DNA of 64,000 nucleotides from Chondrosia reniformis (Eukaryota; Porifera; Demospongiae; Chondrillida; Chondrillidae): contig OX359193.1 of assembly GCA_947172415.1 (NCBI GenBank), positions 6,628,501 to 6,692,500 of the forward strand, written 5' to 3'. Under the pieces are notes generated by a model. The model saw nothing but the letters and a program-made list of their open reading frames with translations, had not been told where the DNA came from and did not search any database. A program made the position numbers and the translations under genes. Positions 44,129 to 56,006 of this stretch are shown here, in pieces. Position 1 is the first letter of the stretch. Every line of letters starts with the position of its first letter.

Positions 44129-47058
44129 TGTGAATGCTGACACAAAGATGTAGCTTCATATCTCTCCATTTGATAGAGTGACAGCCCTCAATGTACATTA
44201 AATTCTGTTATACCAAGTTAATGTATGGTGAGAGATAGGGCAAATTTTAAGTTTCATCAAAATTTCAAAAACCCATTGGACATGCTCTATAGATGTCTGT
44301 GAATGCTGACACAAAGATATAGCTTCATATCTCTCCATTTGATAGAGTGACAGCCCTCAGTGTACATTAAATTGTGGTATACAAAGTTAATGTATGGTGA
44401 GAGATAGGGCAAATTTTAAGTTTCATCAAAATTTCAAAAACCCATTGGACATGCTCTATAGATGTCTGTGAATGCTGACAGAAAGATTTAGCTGCATATC
44501 TCTCCATTTGATGGAGTGACAGCCCTCAGTGTACATTAAATTGTGGTATACAAAGTTAATGTATGGTGAGAGATAGGGCAAATTTTAAGTTTCATCAAAA
44601 TTTCAAAAACCCATTGGACATGCTAAATAGATGACTGTGAATGCTGACACAAAGAGTTAGCTTCATATCTCTCCATTTGATAGAGTGACAGCCCTCAGTG
44701 TACATTAAATTGTGTTATACAAAGTTAATGTATGGTGAGAGATAGGGCAAATTTTAAGTTCCAGAAAAATTTCACAAACCCATTGGACATGCTCTATAGG
44801 ATATCTGTGAATGCTGACAGAAAGATTTAGCTTCATATCTCTCCATTTGATAGAGTGACAGCCCTCAATGTACATTAAATTGTGGTATACAAAGTTAATG
44901 TATGGTGAGAGATAGGGCAAATTTTAAGTTTCATCAAAATTTCAAAAACCCATTGGACATGCTCTATAGATGTCTGTGAATGCTGACACAAAGATATAGC
45001 TTCATATCTCTCCATTTGATAGAGTGACAGCCCTCAGTGTACATTAAATTGTGGTATACAAAGTTAATGTATGGTGAGAGATAGGGCAAATTTTAAGTTT
45101 CATCAAAATTTCAAAAACTCATTGGCCATGTTCTATAGAAGTCTGTGAATGCTGACAGAAAGATTTAGCTGCATATCTCTCCATTTGATGGAGTGACAGC
45201 CCTCAGTGTACATTAAATTGTGGTATACAAAGTTAATGTATGGTGAGAGATAGGGCAAATTTTAAGTTTCATCAAAATTTCAAAAACCCATTGGACATGC
45301 TCTACAGATGTCTGTGAATGCTGACACAAAGATATAACTTCATATCTCTCCATTTGATAGAGTGAAAGTCCTCAATGTACATTAAATTGTGGTATACAAA
45401 GTTAATGTATGGTGAGAGATAGGGCAAATTTTAAGTTTCATCAAAATTTCAAAAACCCATTGGCCATGTTCTATAGATGTCTGTGAATGCTGACACAAAG
45501 ATTTAGCTTCATATCTCTCCATTTGATAGAGTGACAGCCCTCAGTGTACATTAAATTGTGTTATACAAAGTTAATGTATGGTGAGAGATAGGGCAAATTT
45601 TAAGTTCCAGAAAAATTTCACAAACCCATTGGACATGCTCTATAGATGTCTGTGAATGCTGACACAAAGATTTAGCTTCATATCTCGCCATTTGATAGAG
45701 TTACAGCCCTCAGTGTACATTAAATTGTGGTATACAAAGTTAATGTATGGTGAGAGATAGGGCAAATTTTAAGTTTCATCAAAATTTCAAAAACTCATTG
45801 GACATGCTAAATAGATGTCTGTGAATGCTGACACAAAGAGTTAGCTTCATATCTCTCCATTTGATAGAGTGACAGCCCTCAGTGTACATTAAATTGTGGT
45901 ATACAAAGTTAATGTATGGTGAGAGATAGGGCAAATTTTAAGTTTCATCAAAATTTCAAAAACCCATTGGACATGCTCTACAGATGTCTGTGAATACTGA
46001 CACAAAGATATAGCTTCATATCTCTCCATTTGATAGAGTGAAAGTCCTCAATGTACATTAAATTGTGGTATACAAAGTTAATGTATGGTGAGAGATAGGG
46101 CAAATTTTAAGTTTCATCAAAATTTCAAAAACCCATTGGACATGCTCTATAGATGTCTGTGAATGCTGACACAAAGATATAGCTTCATATCTCTCCATTT
46201 GATAGAGTGACAGCCCTCAGTGTACATTAAATTGTGGTATACAAAGTTAATGTATGGTGAGAGATAGGGCAAATTTTAAGTTTCATCAAAATTTCAAAAA
46301 CTCATTGGCCATGTTCTATAGAAGTCTGTGAATGCTGACAGAAAGATTTAGCTGCATATCTCTCCATTTGATGGAGTGACAGCCCTCAGTGTACATTAAA
46401 TTGTGGTATACAAAGTTAATGTATGGTGAGAGATAGGGCAAATTTTAAGTTTCATCAAAATTTCAAAAACCCATTGGACATGCTCTACAGATGTCTGTGA
46501 ATGCTGACACAAAGATATAACTTCATATCTCTCCATTTGATAGAGTGAAAGTCCTCAATGTACATTAAATTGTGGTATACAAAGTTAATGTATGGTGAGA
46601 GATAGGGCAAATTTTAAGTTTCATCAAAATTTCAAAAACCCATTGGACATGCTCTATAGATGTCTGTGAATGCTGACACAAAGATATAGCTTCATATCTC
46701 TCCATTTGATAGAGTGACAGCCCTCAGTGTACATTAAATTGTGGTATACAAAGTTAATGTATGGTGAGAGATAGGGCAAATTTTAAGTTTCATCAAAATT
46801 TCAAAAACTCATTGGCCATGTTCTATAGATGTCTGTGAATGCTGACACAAAGATTTAGCTTCATATCTCTCCATTTGATAGAGTGACAGCCCTCAGTGTA
46901 CATTAAATTGTGTTATACAAAGTTAATGTATGGTGAGAGATAGGGCAAATTTTAAGTTCCAGAAAAATTTCACAAACCCATTGGACATGCTCTATAGATG
47001 TCTGTGAATGCTGACACAAAGATTTAGCTTCATATCTCGCCATTTGATAGAGTTACAG
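44129..47058. repeat. Satellite array M0, ~17.3 monomers of ~169 bp
   Basis: Head-to-tail monomers, each starting tgtgaatgctgacacaaaga and containing catatctctccatttgatag, agccctcagtgtacattaaa, ggtgagagatagggcaaatt and caaaaacccattggacatgc. Successive starts at 44295, 44464 and 44633 give a period of 169 bp. Variants include ccagaaaaatttcacaaacc in place of the usual tcatcaaaatttcaaaaacc segment. The last monomer is truncated at agagttacag before the spacer. Confidence 0.97.
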
Positions 47059-48110
47059 AACTACAGTTCATGTACTGTTTTGTTAGAGAAAATTGCGTAA
47101 TACTATATATGGCCGACCGTTAGAAGGTATATGATAAAGACAAAATTCCATACTATATCTGAAAATCTAGAATACTTTCCAATTTTTATACATAGGGATA
47201 TGCACTGTGTAGTACTTGATTGTTATTGAAGTACTATCTATCCATATATTTTATATGGATCTCGTTAAAGTGAAATTTCGTCAATCGACAGCCAACGAAA
47301 CTCCAAAGAAAAAAAGTTGGACCATACCGAACGCTACCATCCACGACGCTCATAGGCCGGGATCGGTGGTAACGCTCTGCCGAGTTGAGCTTTGGGTGTC
47401 ACTTGCGTGAGAAGAACCAGTTCTTCTCGATATGGCCGACTCATATGAATCCTAAGATATCAGATGCCAATCCCACATTACGTGGAACCCCCCCGAAATC
47501 CGGATTATTGGTGAGCACGTCTCTATGGCACCAACCGATTAGGAGACAGCTTCAGAGTCTAAGCGCTACCAACCTCTATGGGAACCGCAACCACCATAGA
47601 GATGTGTCCAGGTAGGCCTACTATATAAGGTTTTTCGCTTCTATTTATATGAAGTTTTGTCCAAAGAAAACGGTTGTGGTTGGGACCTTTTTTAATATAT
47701 TTCTCGTTATTTCCAGATCAGTGAGTTGTTTCAAGCAAATTTAAAGACATAGGCAGTATTAGTGATTCACCTGAAAACTGAGAAAAGCGAAAAAAATCCT
47801 GTAAGTGTCTTGATGGGCCGAGGAGAACGACTTTTCTGATCCCAATTATTTTCGAGAAATCGTCAATTTATTCCACTTTAATTCCAGAGCAGTGAATCGT
47901 TCCAAGCAATTTTACACACATACGCAGTATTTCCAATACATCTCAAAACTGTGGCAAATGAAAAAAAAAGCCTGTATGTGTCTTGGTGGAGAGAGGAGAG
48001 TGACTTTTCATGATACAGAAAACTAGATATAGCGAGAGGTCCGATATTTATCGTCTGTACGATATTAATTTCAATGATCGATATTTCAATTAGGCCCGTT
48101 TTATTATGTG
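47059..48110. repeat. Satellite spacer S1 (~1,052 bp)
   Basis: Non-monomer segment running from aactacagttcatgtactgt to ggcccgttttattatgtg. It contains a perfect 9-bp-arm hairpin gagaagaac-ca-gttcttctc at 47409-47428, a second hairpin ctctatgg...ccatagag, and two diverged ~171-bp internal repeats (ttccagatcagtga..., ttccagagcagtga...). Short open frames (64 and 76 codons) recur in each copy but have no family resemblance. Confidence 0.95.
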
Positions 48111-49349
48111 TGTGAATGCTGACACAAAGAGTTAGCTTCATATCTCTCCATTTGATAGAGTGACAGCCCTCAGTGTACATTAAATTGTGGTATACAAAGT
48201 TAATGTATGGTGAGAGATAGGGTAAATTTTAAGTTTCATCAAAATTTCAAAAACCCATTGGACATGCTCTACAGATGTCTGTGAATACTGACACAAAGAT
48301 ATAGCTTCATATCTCTCCATTTGATAGAGTGAAAGTCCTCAATGTACATTAAATTGTGGTATACAAAGTTAATGTATGGTGAGAGATAGGGCAAATTTTA
48401 AGTTTCATCAAAATTTCAAAAACCCATTGGACATGCTCTATAGATGTCTGTGAATGCTGACACAAAGATATAGCTTCATATCTCTCCATTTGATAGAGTG
48501 ACAGCCCTCAGTGTACATTAAATTGTGGTATACAAAGTTAATGTATGGTGAGAGATAGGGCAAATTTTAAGTTTCATCAAAATTTCAAAAACTCATTGGC
48601 CATGTTCTATAGAAGTCTGTGAATGCTGACAGAAAGATTTAGCTGCATATCTCTCCATTTGATGGAGTGACAGCCCTCAGTGTACATTAAATTGTGGTAT
48701 ACAAAGTTAATGTATGGTGAGAGATAGGGCAAATTTTAAGTTTCATCAAAATTTCAAAAACCCATTGGACATGCTCTACAGATGTCTGTGAATGCTGACA
48801 CAAAGATATAACTTCATATCTCTCCATTTGATAGAGTGAAAGTCCTCAATGTACATTAAATTGTGGTATACAAAGTTAATGTATGGTGAGAGATAGGGCA
48901 AATTTTAAGTTTCATCAAAATTTCAAAAACCCATTGGACATGCTCTATAGATGTCTGTGAATGCTGACACAAAGATATAGCTTCATATCTCTCCATTTGA
49001 TAGAGTGACAGCCCTCAGTGTACATTAAATTGTGGTATACAAAGTTAATGTATGGTGAGAGATAGGGCAAATTTTAAGTTTCATCAAAATTTCAAAAACT
49101 CATTGGCCATGTTCTATAGATGTCTGTGAATGCTGACACAAAGATTTAGCTTCATATCTCTCCATTTGATAGAGTGACAGCCCTCAGTGTACATTAAATT
49201 GTGTTATACAAAGTTAATGTATGGTGAGAGATAGGGCAAATTTTAAGTTCCAGAAAAATTTCACAAACCCATTGGACATGCTCTATAGATGTCTGTGAAT
49301 GCTGACACAAAGATTTAGCTTCATATCTCGCCATTTGATAGAGTTACAG
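48111..49349. repeat. Satellite array M1, ~7.3 monomers
   Basis: Same ~169-bp monomer family, 1,239 bp. The end monomer is truncated at the same base as in M0. The block S1+M1 is almost repeated as the start of S2+M2 with an offset of about 2,291 bp. Confidence 0.95.
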
Positions 49350-50402
49350 AACTACAGTTCATGTACTGTTTTGTTAGAGAAAATTGCGTAATACTATATA
49401 TGGCCGACCGTTAGAAGGTATATGATAAAGACAAAATTCCATACTATATCTGAAAATCTAGAATACTTTCCAATTTTTTATACATAGGGATATGCACTGT
49501 GTAGTACTTGATTGTTATTGAAGTACTATCTATCCATATATTTTATATGGATCTCGTTAAAGTGAAATTTCGTCAATCGACAGCCAACGAAACTCCAAAG
49601 AAAAAAAGTTGGACCATACCGAACGCTACCATCCACGACGCTCATAGGCCGGGATCGGTGGTAACGCTCTGCCGAGTTGAGCTTTGGGTGTCACTTGCGT
49701 GAGAAGAACCAGTTCTTCTCGATATGGCCGACTCATATGAATCCTAAGATATCAGATGCCAATCCCACATTACGTGGAACCCCCCCGAAATCCGGATTAT
49801 TGGTGAGCACGTCTCTATGGCACCAACCGATTAGGAGACAGCTTCAGAGTCTAAGCGCTACCAACCTCTATGGGAACCGCAACCACCATAGAGATGTGTC
49901 CAGGTAGGCCTACTATATAAGGTTTTTCGCTTCTATTTATATGAAGTTTTGTCCAAAGAAAACGGTTGTGGTTGGGACCTTTTTTAATATATTTCTCGTT
50001 ATTTCCAGATCAGTGAGTTGTTTCAAGCAAATTTAAAGACATAGGCAGTATTAGTGATTCACCTGAAAACTGAGAAAAGCGAAAAAAATCCTGTAAGTGT
50101 CTTGATGGGCCGAGGAGAACGACTTTTCTGATCCCAATTATTTTCGAGAAATCGTCAATTTATTCCACTTTAATTCCAGAGCAGTGAATCGTTCCAAGCA
50201 ATTTTACACACATACGCAGTATTTCCAATACATCTCAAAACTGTGGCAAATGAAAAAAAAAGCCTGTATGTGTCTTGGTGGAGAGAGGAGAGTGACTTTT
50301 CATGATACAGAAAACTAGATATAGCGAGAGGTCCGATATTTATCGTCTGTACGATATTAATTTCAATGATCGATATTTCAATTAGGCCCGTTTTATTATG
50401 TG
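49350..50402. repeat. Satellite spacer S2
   Basis: Near-identical to S1, including both hairpins and the internal ~171-bp duplication; one extra T occurs in the caattttttatacat run. Confidence 0.95.
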
Positions 50403-51980
50403 TGTGAATGCTGACACAAAGATGTAGCTTCATATCTCTCCATTTGATAGAGTGACAGCCCTCAATGTACATTAAATTCTGTTATACCAAGTTAATGTAT
50501 GGTGAGAGATAGGGCAAATTTTAAGTTTCATCAAAATTTCAAAAACCCATTGGACATGCTCTATAGATGTCTGTGAATGCTGACACAAAGATTTAGCTTC
50601 ATATCTCTCCATTTGATGGAGTGACAGCCCTCAGTGTACATTAAATTGTGGTATACAAAGTTAATGTATGGTGAGAGATAGGGCAAATTTTAAGTTTCAT
50701 CAAAATTTCAAAAACTCATTGGACATGCTAAATAGATGTCTGTGAATGCTGACACAAAGAGTTAGCTTCATATCTCTCCATTTGATAGAGTGACAGCCCT
50801 CAGTGTACATTAAATTGTGGTATACAAAGTTAATGTATGGTGAGAGATAAGGCAAATTTTAAGTTTCATCAAAATTTCAAAAACCCATTGGACATGCTCT
50901 ACAGATGTCTGTGAATACTGACACAAAGATATAGCTTCATATCTCTCCATTTGATAGAGTGAAAGTCCTCAATGTACATTAAATTGTGGTATACAAAGTT
51001 AATGTATGGTGAGAGATAGGGCAAATTTTAAGTTTCATCAAAATTTCAAAAACCCATTGGACATGCTCTATAGATGTCTGTGAATGCTGACACAAAGATA
51101 TAGCTTCATATCTCTCCATTTGATAGAGTGACAGCCCTCAGTGTACATTAAATTGTGGTATACAAAGTTAATGTATGGTGAGAGATAGGGCAAATTTTAA
51201 GTTTCATCAAAATTTCAAAAACTCATTGGCCATGTTCTATAGAAGTCTGTGAATGCTGACAGAAAGATTTAGCTGCATATCTCTCCATTTGATGGAGTGA
51301 CAGCCCTCAGTGTACATTAAATTGTGGTATACAAAGTTAATGTATGGTGAGAGATAGGGCAAATTTTAAGTTTCATCAAAATTTCAAAAACCCATTGGAC
51401 ATGCTCTATAGATGTCTGTGAATGCTGACACAAAGATATAGCTTCATATCTCTCCATTTGATAGAGTGACAGCCCTCAGTGTACATTAAATTGTGGTATA
51501 CAAAGTTAATGTATGGTGAGAGATAGGGCAAATTTTAAGTTTCATCAAAATTTCAAAAACTCATTGGCCATGTTCTATAGATGTCTGTGAATGCTGACAC
51601 AAAGATTTAGCTTCATATCTCTCCATTTGATAGAGTGACAGCCCTCAGTGTACATTAAATTGTGTTATACAAAGTTAATGTATGGTGAGAGATAGGGCAA
51701 ATTTTAAGTTCCAGAAAAATTTCACAAACCCATTGGACATGCTCTATAGGATATCTGTGAATGCTGACAGAAAGATTTAGCTTCATATCTCTCCATTTGA
51801 TAGAGTGACAGCCCTCAATGTACATTAAATTGTGGTATACAAAGTTAATGTATGGTGAGAGATAGGGCAAATTTTAAGTTTCATCAAAATTTCAAAAACC
51901 CATTGGACATGCTCTATAGATGTCTGTGAATGCTGACACAAAGATTTAGCTTCATATCTCGCCATTTGATAGAGTTACAG
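50403..51980. repeat. Satellite array M2, ~9.3 monomers
   Basis: Same monomer family, 1,578 bp, two monomers longer than M1. It includes a variant carrying ctctataggatatctgtgaa at the monomer junction. Confidence 0.95.
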
Positions 51981-53034
51981 AACTACAGTTCATGTACTGT
52001 TTTGTTAGAGAAAATTGCGTAATACTATATATGGCCGACCGTTAGAAGGTATATGATAAAGACAAAATTCCATACTATATCTGAAAATCTAGAATACTTT
52101 CCAATTTTTTATACATAGGGATATGCACTGTGTAGTACTTGATTGTTATTGAAGTACTATCTATCCATATATTTTATATGGATCTCGTTAAAGTGAAATT
52201 TCGTCAATCGACAGCCAACGAAACTCCAAAGAAAAAAAGTTGGACCATACCGAACGCTACCATCCACGACGCTCATAGGCCGGGATCGGTGGTAACGCTC
52301 TGCCGAGTTGAGCTTTGGGTGTCACTTGCGTGAGAAGAACCAGTTCTTCTCGATATGGCCGACTCATATGAATCCTAAGATATCAGATGCCAATCCCACA
52401 TTACGTGGAACCCCCCCCGAAATCCGGATTATTGGTGAGCACGTCTCTATGGCACCAACCGATTAGGAGACAGCTTCAGAGTCTAAGCGCTACCAACCTC
52501 TATGGGAACCGCAACCACCATAGAGATGTGTCCAGGTAGGCCTACTATATAAGGTTTTTCGCTTCTATTTATATGAAGTTTTGTCCAAAGAAAACGGTTG
52601 TGGTTGGGACCTTTTTTAATATATTTCTCGTTATTTCCAGATCAGTGAGTTGTTTCAAGCAAATTTAAAGACATAGGCAGTATTAGTGATTCACCTGAAA
52701 ACTGAGAAAAGCGAAAAAAATCCTGTAAGTGTCTTGATGGGCCGAGGAGAACGACTTTTCTGATCCCAATTATTTTCGAGAAATCGTCAATTTATTCCAC
52801 TTTAATTCCAGAGCAGTGAATCGTTCCAAGCAATTTTACACACATACGCAGTATTTCCAATACATCTCAAAACTGTGGCAAATGAAAAAAAAAGCCTGTA
52901 TGTGTCTTGGTGGAGAGAGGAGAGTGACTTTTCATGATACAGAAAACTAGATATAGCGAGAGGTCCGATATTTATCGTCTGTACGATATTAATGTCAATG
53001 ATCGATATTTAAATTAGGCCCGTTTTATTATGTG
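51981..53034. repeat. Satellite spacer S3
   Basis: As S1/S2, with an extra C in the C-run before cgaaatccgg and the variant gatatttaaattaggcc, the latter shared with S4 only. Confidence 0.95.
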
Positions 53035-54953
53035 TGTGAATGCTGACACAAAGATGTAGCTTCATATCTCTCCATTTGATAGAGTGACAGCCCTCAATGT
53101 ACATTAAATTCTGTTATACCAAGTTAATGTATGGTGAGAGATAGGGCAAATTTTAAGTTTCATCAAAATTTCAAAAACCCATTGGACATGCTCTATAGAT
53201 GTCTGTGAATGCTGACACAAAGATTTAGCTTCATATCTCTCCATTTGATAGAGTGACAGCCCTCAGTGTACATTAAATTGTGTTATACAAAGTTAATGTA
53301 TGGTGAGAGATAGGGCAAATTTTAAGTTCCAGAAAAATTTCACAAACCCATTGGACATGCTCTATAGGATATCCGTGAATGCTGACAGAAAGATTTAGCT
53401 TCATATCTCTCCATTTGATAGAGTGACAGCCCTCAATGTACATTAAATTGTGGTATACAAAGTTAATGTATGGTGAGAGATAGGGCAAATTTTAAGTTTC
53501 ATCAAAATTTCAAAAACCCATTGGACATGCTCTATAGATGTCTGTGAATGCTGACAGAAAGATTTAGCTGCATATCTCTCCATTTGATGGAGTGACAGCC
53601 CTCAGTGTACATTAAATTGTGTTATACAAAGTTAATTTATGGTGAGAGATAGGGCAAATTTTAAGTTTCATCAAAATTTCAAAAACCCATTGGACATGCT
53701 CTATAGATGTCTGTGAATGCTGACAGAAAGATTTAGCTGCATATCTCTCCATTTGATGGAGTGACAGCCCTCAGTGTACATTAAATTGTGTTATACAAAG
53801 TTAATGTATGGTGAGAGATAGGGCAAATTTTAAGTTCCAGAAAAATTTCACAAACCCATTGGACATGCTCTATAGGATATCCGTGAATGCTGACAGAAAG
53901 ATTTAGCTTCATATCTCTCCATTTGATAGAGTGACAGCCCTCAATGTACATTAAATTGTGGTATACAAAGTTAATGTATGGTGAGAGATAGGGCAAATTT
54001 TAAGTTTCATCAAAATTTCAAAAACCCATTGGACATGCTCTATAGATGTCTGTGAATGCTGACAGAAAGATTTAGCTGCATATCTCTCCATTTGATGGAG
54101 TGACAGCCCTCAGTGTACATTAAATTGTGTTATACAAAGTTAATTTATGGTGAGAGATAGGGCAAATTTTAAGTTTCATCAAAATTTCAAAAACCCATTG
54201 GACATGCTCTATAGATGTCTGTGAATGCTGACAGAAAGATTTAGCTGCATATCTCTCCATTTGATGGAGTGACAGCCCTCAGTGTACATTAAATTGTGTT
54301 ATACAAAGTTAATGTATGGTGAGAGATAGGGCAAATTTTAAGTTACAGAAAAATTTCACAAACCCATTGGACATGCTCTATAGGATATCTGTGAATGCTG
54401 ACAGAAAGATTTAGCTGCATATCTCTCCATTTGATAGAGTGACAGCCCTCAATGTACATTAAATTGTGGTATACAAAGTTAATGTATGGTGAGAGATAAG
54501 GCAAATTTTAAGTTTCATCAAAATTTCAAAAACCCATTGGACATGCTCTATAGATGTCTGTGAATGCTGACACAAAGATTTAGCTTCATATCTCTCCATT
54601 TGATAGAGTGACAGCCCTCAGTGTACATTAAATTGTGTTATACAAAGTTAATGTATGGTGAGAGATAGGGCAAATTTTAAGTTCCAGAAAAATTTCACAA
54701 ACCCATTGGACATGCTCTATAGGATATCTGTGAATGCTGACAGAAAGATTTAGCTGCATATCTCTCCATTTGATAGAGTGACAGCCGTCAATGTACATTA
54801 AATTGTGGTATACAAAGTTAATGTATGGTGAGAGATAGGGCAAATTTTAAGTTTCATCAAAATTTCAAAAACCCATTGGACATGCTCTATAGATGTCTGT
54901 GAATGCTGACACAAAGATTTAGCTTCATATCTCGCCATTTGATAGAGTTACAG
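53035..54953. repeat. Satellite array M3, ~11.3 monomers
   Basis: 1,919 bp, two monomers longer than M2. A three-monomer block is duplicated inside it with an offset of 508 bp (53273 and 53781). Confidence 0.95.
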
Positions 54954-56006
54954 AACTACAGTTCATGTACTGTTTTGTTAGAGAAAATTGCGTAATACTA
55001 TATATGGCCGACCGTTAGAAGGTATATGATAAAGAAAAAATTCCATACTATATCTGAAAATCTAGAATACTTTCCAATTTTTTATACATAGGGATATGCA
55101 CTGTGTAGTACTTGATTGTTATTGAAGTACTATCTATCCATATATTTTATATGGATCTCGTTAAAGTGAAATTTCGTCAATCGACAGCCAACGAAACTCC
55201 AAAGAAAAAAAGTTGGACCATACCGAACGCTACCATCCACGACGCTCATAGGCCGGGATCGGTGGTAACGCTCTGCCGAGTTGAGCTTTGGGTGTCACTT
55301 GCGTGAGAAGAACCAGTTCTTCTCGATATGGCCGACTCATATGAATCCTAAGATATCAGATGCCAATCCCACATTACGTGGAACCCCCCCGAAATCCGGA
55401 TTATTGGTGAGCACGTCTCTATGGCACCAACCGATTAGGAGACAGCTTCAGAGTCTAAGCGCTACCAACCTCTATGGGAACCGCAACCACCATAGAGATG
55501 TGTCCAGGTAGGCCTACTATATAAGGTTTTTCGCTTCTATTTATATGAAGTTTTGTCCAAAGAAAACGGTTGTGGTTGGGACCTTTTTTAATATATTTCT
55601 CGTTATTTCCAGATCAGTGAGTTGTTTCAAGCAAATTTAAAGACATAGGCAGTATTAGTGATTCACCTGAAAACTGAGAAAAGCGAAAAAAATCCTGTAA
55701 GTGTCTTGATGGGCCGAGGAGAACGACTTTTCTGATCCCAATTATTTTCGAGAAATCGTCAATTTATTCCACTTTAATTCCAGAGCAGTGAATCGTTCCA
55801 AGCAATTTTACACACATACGCAGTATTTCCAATACATCTCAAAACTGTGGCAAATGAAAAAAAAAGCCTGTATGTGTCTTGGTGGAGAGAGGAGAGTGAC
55901 TTTTCATGATACAGAAAACTAGATATAGCGAGAGGTCCGATATTTATCGTCTGTACGATATTAATGTCAATGATCGATATTTAAATTAGGCCCGTTTTAT
56001 TATGTG
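54954..56006. repeat. Satellite spacer S4
   Basis: Fourth full spacer, closest to S3 (shares gatatttaaattaggcc). It is the last spacer in the window. Confidence 0.95.

Noticed and set aside
47270-47300. CENP-B-box-like sequence (aatttcgtcaatcgacag) in the spacer
   Set aside because: Lacks the CGGG core required by the CENP-B box consensus.
44705-54843. 71- to 100-codon minus-strand frames in the satellite monomers
   Set aside because: A chance open phase in a 169-bp repeat; it appears only in certain monomer variants and is broken in most.
47216-55511. Recurring 64- and 76-codon open frames in the satellite spacers
   Set aside because: They repeat only because the spacer repeats. They have no domain resemblance, and frame integrity is not protected in the partial copy.
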